NCBI GenBank assembly: GCA_024699855.1
Contig: JAMPIQ010000002.1
Span: forward strand, 11,470,001-11,534,000
Source: Aphelenchoides besseyi
Taxonomy: Eukaryota; Nematoda; Chromadorea; Rhabditida; Aphelenchoididae
DNA length: 64,000 nucleotides
Reading direction: 5' to 3'
Shown here: positions 60,908 through 64,000 of the stretch, one piece after another
Position numbering within the stretch: position 1 is the first letter of the stretch
Layout: each line of letters opens with the position of its first letter
Program-made: the position numbers and the translations under genes
Notes under the pieces: generated by a model
Seen by the model: the letters and a program-made list of their open reading frames with translations, nothing else
Databases searched by the model: none
What the model was told of the DNA's origin: nothing

Positions 60908-63477
60908 ATGCGCAATGAGACGTTCCTATTGCCAACTTTCATTCTGGCCACCTATAACCAACTTGTTTCCGATGATGTCTCCGATGAAAACGACAGTCAA
61001 CATCTAGTCTCGTACAATGACGTCGAAACACCTCAAGCAAAATGGCGACATCCATTGCTGGCCTTTTTGTTTATTATTTTGTGCCTAATTACCGTTGCTG
61101 GTAACGTCTTAGTTGTTGTGGCAGTTTGTACGAAAAAATATCTGCGCAATCCAACTGGTTATTTGGTATGTTCATTGTTGTTTTCCATTTCATTGTCATT
61201 TTATTTCAGATCGTTAGTTTGGCATTTGCTGATCTGATCGTTGGAATGGTCGTAATGCCATTGAATAGTGTTTTTGAAATGACCAACCATGTGTGGTTGT
61301 TAGGTACAAAAAACAAGGCGTAAATTAAAGACTAGAAATTGTTTAGGAACGACTATGTGTGATATTTTTCACGCACTGGATATTCTCGCATCAACTAGTT
61401 CTATCTGGAATCTCTGCGTTATCAGTTTGGATCGATACATGGCCGGCCAAGATCCCATCGGCTATCGAAATAAAGTGTCCAAACGACGGATAACTATGGC
61501 CATTATTTTCGTTTGGGTTATGTCGGCATGTAAGTGAATGAAAGCACTTTCAAAATTAAGTTTAATTGAAGTAGAAGTTGACTCTTTACGTTTCCTGAAA
61601 GGTCTTGACAAAAAAAGTTGTTGCAAGTTCCTGATGTAAATTATTTGTTCGCGATTAGAACGAAGACAAAAAAGCGTTTTTGGCCACTTTGCTATTTAGC
61701 GCTCGTAATCCAATTATGTCTGCTGTAAAGTTCGGTCAAGTCGTTGAATCTCTACCGTAAAATTATGCAGTCCCTGATAAATTTTTCATTTCGCGTTCGC
61801 ACTGCGATCTACGTAAAGAAAATTTGAAGAATACACCCACGAGGTTTTTGAAGCCTGTGAACGAACGGAACATTTAATTCACGTACCAAAATTCTTAATC
61901 TCAGTAACTAATTGTTGAAAATCGATCCAAAAAATGGTTTTAACATGTAGAACATTGACATGATCATTTGTTTAGGCCTCTCGTTTCCGGCAATCATTTG
62001 GTGGCGACACTCATCTCCGCATTTATATGAGGACAAGGTTTGAAGAAGCCGATTAGGGATGTTTTAGTGTTCGATTTTAGTATCGTTGTGTTTTTACTGA
62101 TAACTGGCTATACGTTGGCTTCTCGTCTTTGGTCTCATTTTACATTCCAATGATCCTAATCTTGTTTGCTTATGGTCGTGTTTTTCTTATTGCTACTCGT
62201 CACTCACAGCAAATGAAGTCGGGTGTAAAGAAGGTGAGCTGTTTAGTTCTTTTACAATCTTATTTAAAAAGCTTTTAATGACTGTAAACATTGAAATATT
62301 TAGTTAAAACAAAAGAATCGTCGTCCTGGCTCAGAAGGTGGACTACTCGACGACACTGCTGCCACACTTCGTATTCATTTTGGTCGTGCTAAAACAATGG
62401 GTCGTAATAGCGCGATAGCCAATGTGATTTTGGCTGCGAATGGAGCGACAGCTTCATCTCAGCGACATAATCGATTTCGTCATACCGAAGGTGGTGATTC
62501 GAAAACAAATGTAGGAGCGACAGCAACTGAAGAAACAAACACTCGTAGTTCTCGTTCAGCTGATAGTCAGTCACGTTTACGACAAAATGTATGTTGCGCA
62601 AAAACTCAAGCTGTTTTACAATACTTATATGTTTAGGATTCTGATCGAAGTGTGTCCAGGACCTCGACTGTTAATCAACCGTTGCTTCACAGCGAACGAA
62701 GTTCTGTAGAATCTCGTCCCGTACGTGGACGTCCACTTAAGTCTGCTTCCTCATCGATCTCAAGTCGCACAACACAAATATTATCAACGCCAAATAACAA
62801 CAACAATACTCATTGCGAAATCAAAATTGTTTCAAATCCAATCGAAAATAACAACGTTGTTATGGACTCCTTGACTATGCCACGTATTGCACGTGAAGAC
62901 AGCATTGTAGCATTGTCTAGTAAAGTAAGTAGATTTAGTAAAGTGTAAGTTTAAGTGGAATGATTTAGGATGAAAGTAGTGCTGAAGTGACAACTTGCCT
63001 TTTACCTGCATCTCAACAGCATCTCGCATTTAAGAAAAAGATAGGAATGCGTGAGAAGTCTCGACAAATGATGAAATACGTTCATGAGCAACGCGCTGCT
63101 CGAACTTTGTCGATTATTGTTGGAGCTTTCATTCTGTGCTGGCTACCCTTTTTTATTGTCTCACCGATCATGGCTGTTTGTAGTAATGTAAGGAACAAAC
63201 TTGTTCATACGTTTAATAAGCGTCTTTTCAGTGTGTTGGTAACCAAGAACTCGTATTCTCCGTGATCACGTGGGTGGGACACATTAACTCGCTGTTCAAT
63301 CCAATTTGTTACGGACGGTTTAGTCGTGATTTTCGAAAGGCCTTCAAACAAATTCTGACGTGTCAACGAGAGAAGCCAACACGAAAAGCTATTAAAACAC
63401 CTCTTAACATTGTTTTTGCCCAACTTGTCTCTATCACGCAAATGTTTGAGCAACCCGATGTTGACCATGAACACTAG
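60908..63477 (+). CDS. Dopamine D1-like / aminergic GPCR
   Basis: Nine exons (60908-61165, 61210-61303, 61347-61529, 61976-62037, 62081-62233, 62304-62588, 62637-62924, 62969-63187, 63232-63477) encode 595 residues. Motifs: GNVLVVVAV (TM1), SLAFADLIVGMVVMP (TM2), TM3 Asp129, DRY 146-148 followed by MAGQDPIGYRNKVSKRR, SSLVSFYIP (TM5), CWLPFF 498-503 (TM6) and NPICY 537-541 (TM7). The third loop spans about 245 residues, Ser/Arg/Asn-rich. The TM3-loop sequence resembles nematode D1-like dopamine receptors (DOP-1 group), but I cannot fix the ligand. The long intron at 61530-61975 interrupts TM4. AATAAA at 63614-63619. Confidence 0.92.
61530..61975 (+). other. Longer intron of the D1-like receptor
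   Basis: 446 nt in TM4 with a strong GTAAGT donor and TTGTTTAG acceptor. No exon or other feature recognised inside. Confidence 0.6.
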
Positions 63478-63613
63478 TCATCTGGCCTTAATTTTTGTTA
63501 CGATTACGGGAAATACGATATGTCGATCCTCATAATGTAGTCTATACTTATTTTGTTCGTTTTTATACTCATAAACACTTCAGGGATTAATGTTAGTAGA
63601 AAGTTGATGAACA

Positions 63614-63638
63614 AATAAAACCAATTCTCGCTTTTATT
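63614..63638. terminator. Facing poly(A) signals of the D1-like receptor and the WIPI-like gene
   Basis: AATAAA (plus) at 63614-63619 and TTTATT (minus signal) at 63633-63638; the minus signal is 10 bases past the stop codon, so the 3' UTR would be very short. Confidence 0.55.
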
Positions 63639-63647
63639 CTCGATCTT

Positions 63648-64000
63648 TTAAACTTTTTTCCAAAACTCTTGATCAATAGCGAGATTGAAGATTAACTCGT
63701 ATCCTTGAGGTTTGGCATTCCATTCCGAAAAATGATAATAGTAACCATCTTTTGTGACGGCAATCAGATCCTAAAAACGACAATGATGAAAACAATCATG
63801 ATATTAACCTGTTTGGGATTCGTGTTATCTTCAGGTAGAAAAGCACATTCGGCTATTTGCTCGTGTTTTGGCATCGTAAATTGAAAGATGCTTCTGCGCT
63901 CATTCTTTCCAAATCGTACATGATCGATTCTAAGAATCGAAATGACTTGCATAAAACTAGCTTGAACTTACATTTTCTTTGTGTTTGATAGTCGTTCATC
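63648..64000 (-). CDS. C-terminal part of a WIPI/PROPPIN-like protein (cut by the window end)
   Basis: Three exons, 64000-63972 (partial), 63929-63809 and 63770-63648, join in frame to the last 90 residues. The segment RRSIFQFTMPKHEQIAECAF, then DLIAVTKDGYYYHFSEW, looks like the last beta-propeller blade of WIPI1/2 (Atg18-type) proteins, where a short LLVGxxDGYLYMY strand occupies the same place. Such proteins bind phosphoinositides during autophagy. The diagnostic FRRG motif would lie upstream, outside the window, so the assignment is tentative. Confidence 0.45.

Overview
This window is a gene-dense stretch of an animal nuclear genome, most probably from a nematode. The evidence is a protein with two cysteine-rich DB modules interleaved with FN3 and Ig domains (an architecture known from Caenorhabditis C25G4.10), about 115 reconstructable introns whose usual length is only about 37-47 bp, and acceptor-like sequences placed a few bases upstream of many start codons, as expected for spliced-leader trans-splicing. 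The presence of an IL-17-like cytokine and several conserved families does not settle the species. No rRNA, CRISPR array, prokaryotic operon or recognisable transposon was found. I looked for tRNAs by eye only and saw none.

Layout, left to right. 0.5-3.6 kb: a DEK-C/SWIB chromatin protein and a DLGAP/GKAP-family protein, both plus. 4.6-14.75 kb: a large minus-strand multi-Ig/FN3 transmembrane receptor; its two long introns (3.0 and 4.3 kb) contrast with about 40-bp introns elsewhere, and the 4.3-kb one contains an intronless plus-strand DB-FN3-Ig-DB-FN3 gene. 16.4-18.4 kb: an atypical rhodopsin-like GPCR. 18.7-20.0 kb: a small secreted two-DM13 protein. 20.1-20.45 kb: a small mitochondrial-type membrane protein (minus), head to head with a DUS4L-type tRNA dihydrouridine synthase (20.8-22.2 kb). 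22.3-24.1 kb: a TMEM145/GPR180-like seven-TM protein. 24.45-26.35 kb: a minus-strand prepro-protein ending in an IL-17-like cystine-knot domain. 26.4-35.0 kb: a gene-poor stretch with a GC-rich island near 28.2-28.8 kb. 35.1-37.3 kb: an aminergic GPCR. 37.9-39.8 kb: ETFRF1 (minus) and mitochondrial ribosomal protein mL45 (plus), head to head. 40.4-42.5 kb: hexosaminidase D. 44.6-46.0 kb: a tetraspanin. 46.9-49.2 kb: a synaptotagmin. 49.9-51.75 kb: a C/EBP-type bZIP and Rab30, both minus. 52.9-56.6 kb: a large secreted two-DM13 protein. 60.9-63.5 kb: a second aminergic (D1-like) GPCR. 63.65-64.0 kb: the 3' end of a WIPI/PROPPIN-like gene (minus).

The genes are functionally mixed. There is a neuronal and cell-surface theme (two amine receptors, one orphan GPCR, synaptotagmin, DLGAP protein, Ig receptor, tetraspanin) mixed with housekeeping genes. 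The most notable observations are the IL-17-like ligand with a very long pro-region, four GC-AG introns that all use the donor GCAAGT, an 18-nt microexon in Rab30, and the Ig/FN3 gene nested antisense inside another Ig/FN3 gene. All gene models were spliced by hand from frame, splice signals and family conservation; no alignment program was run.
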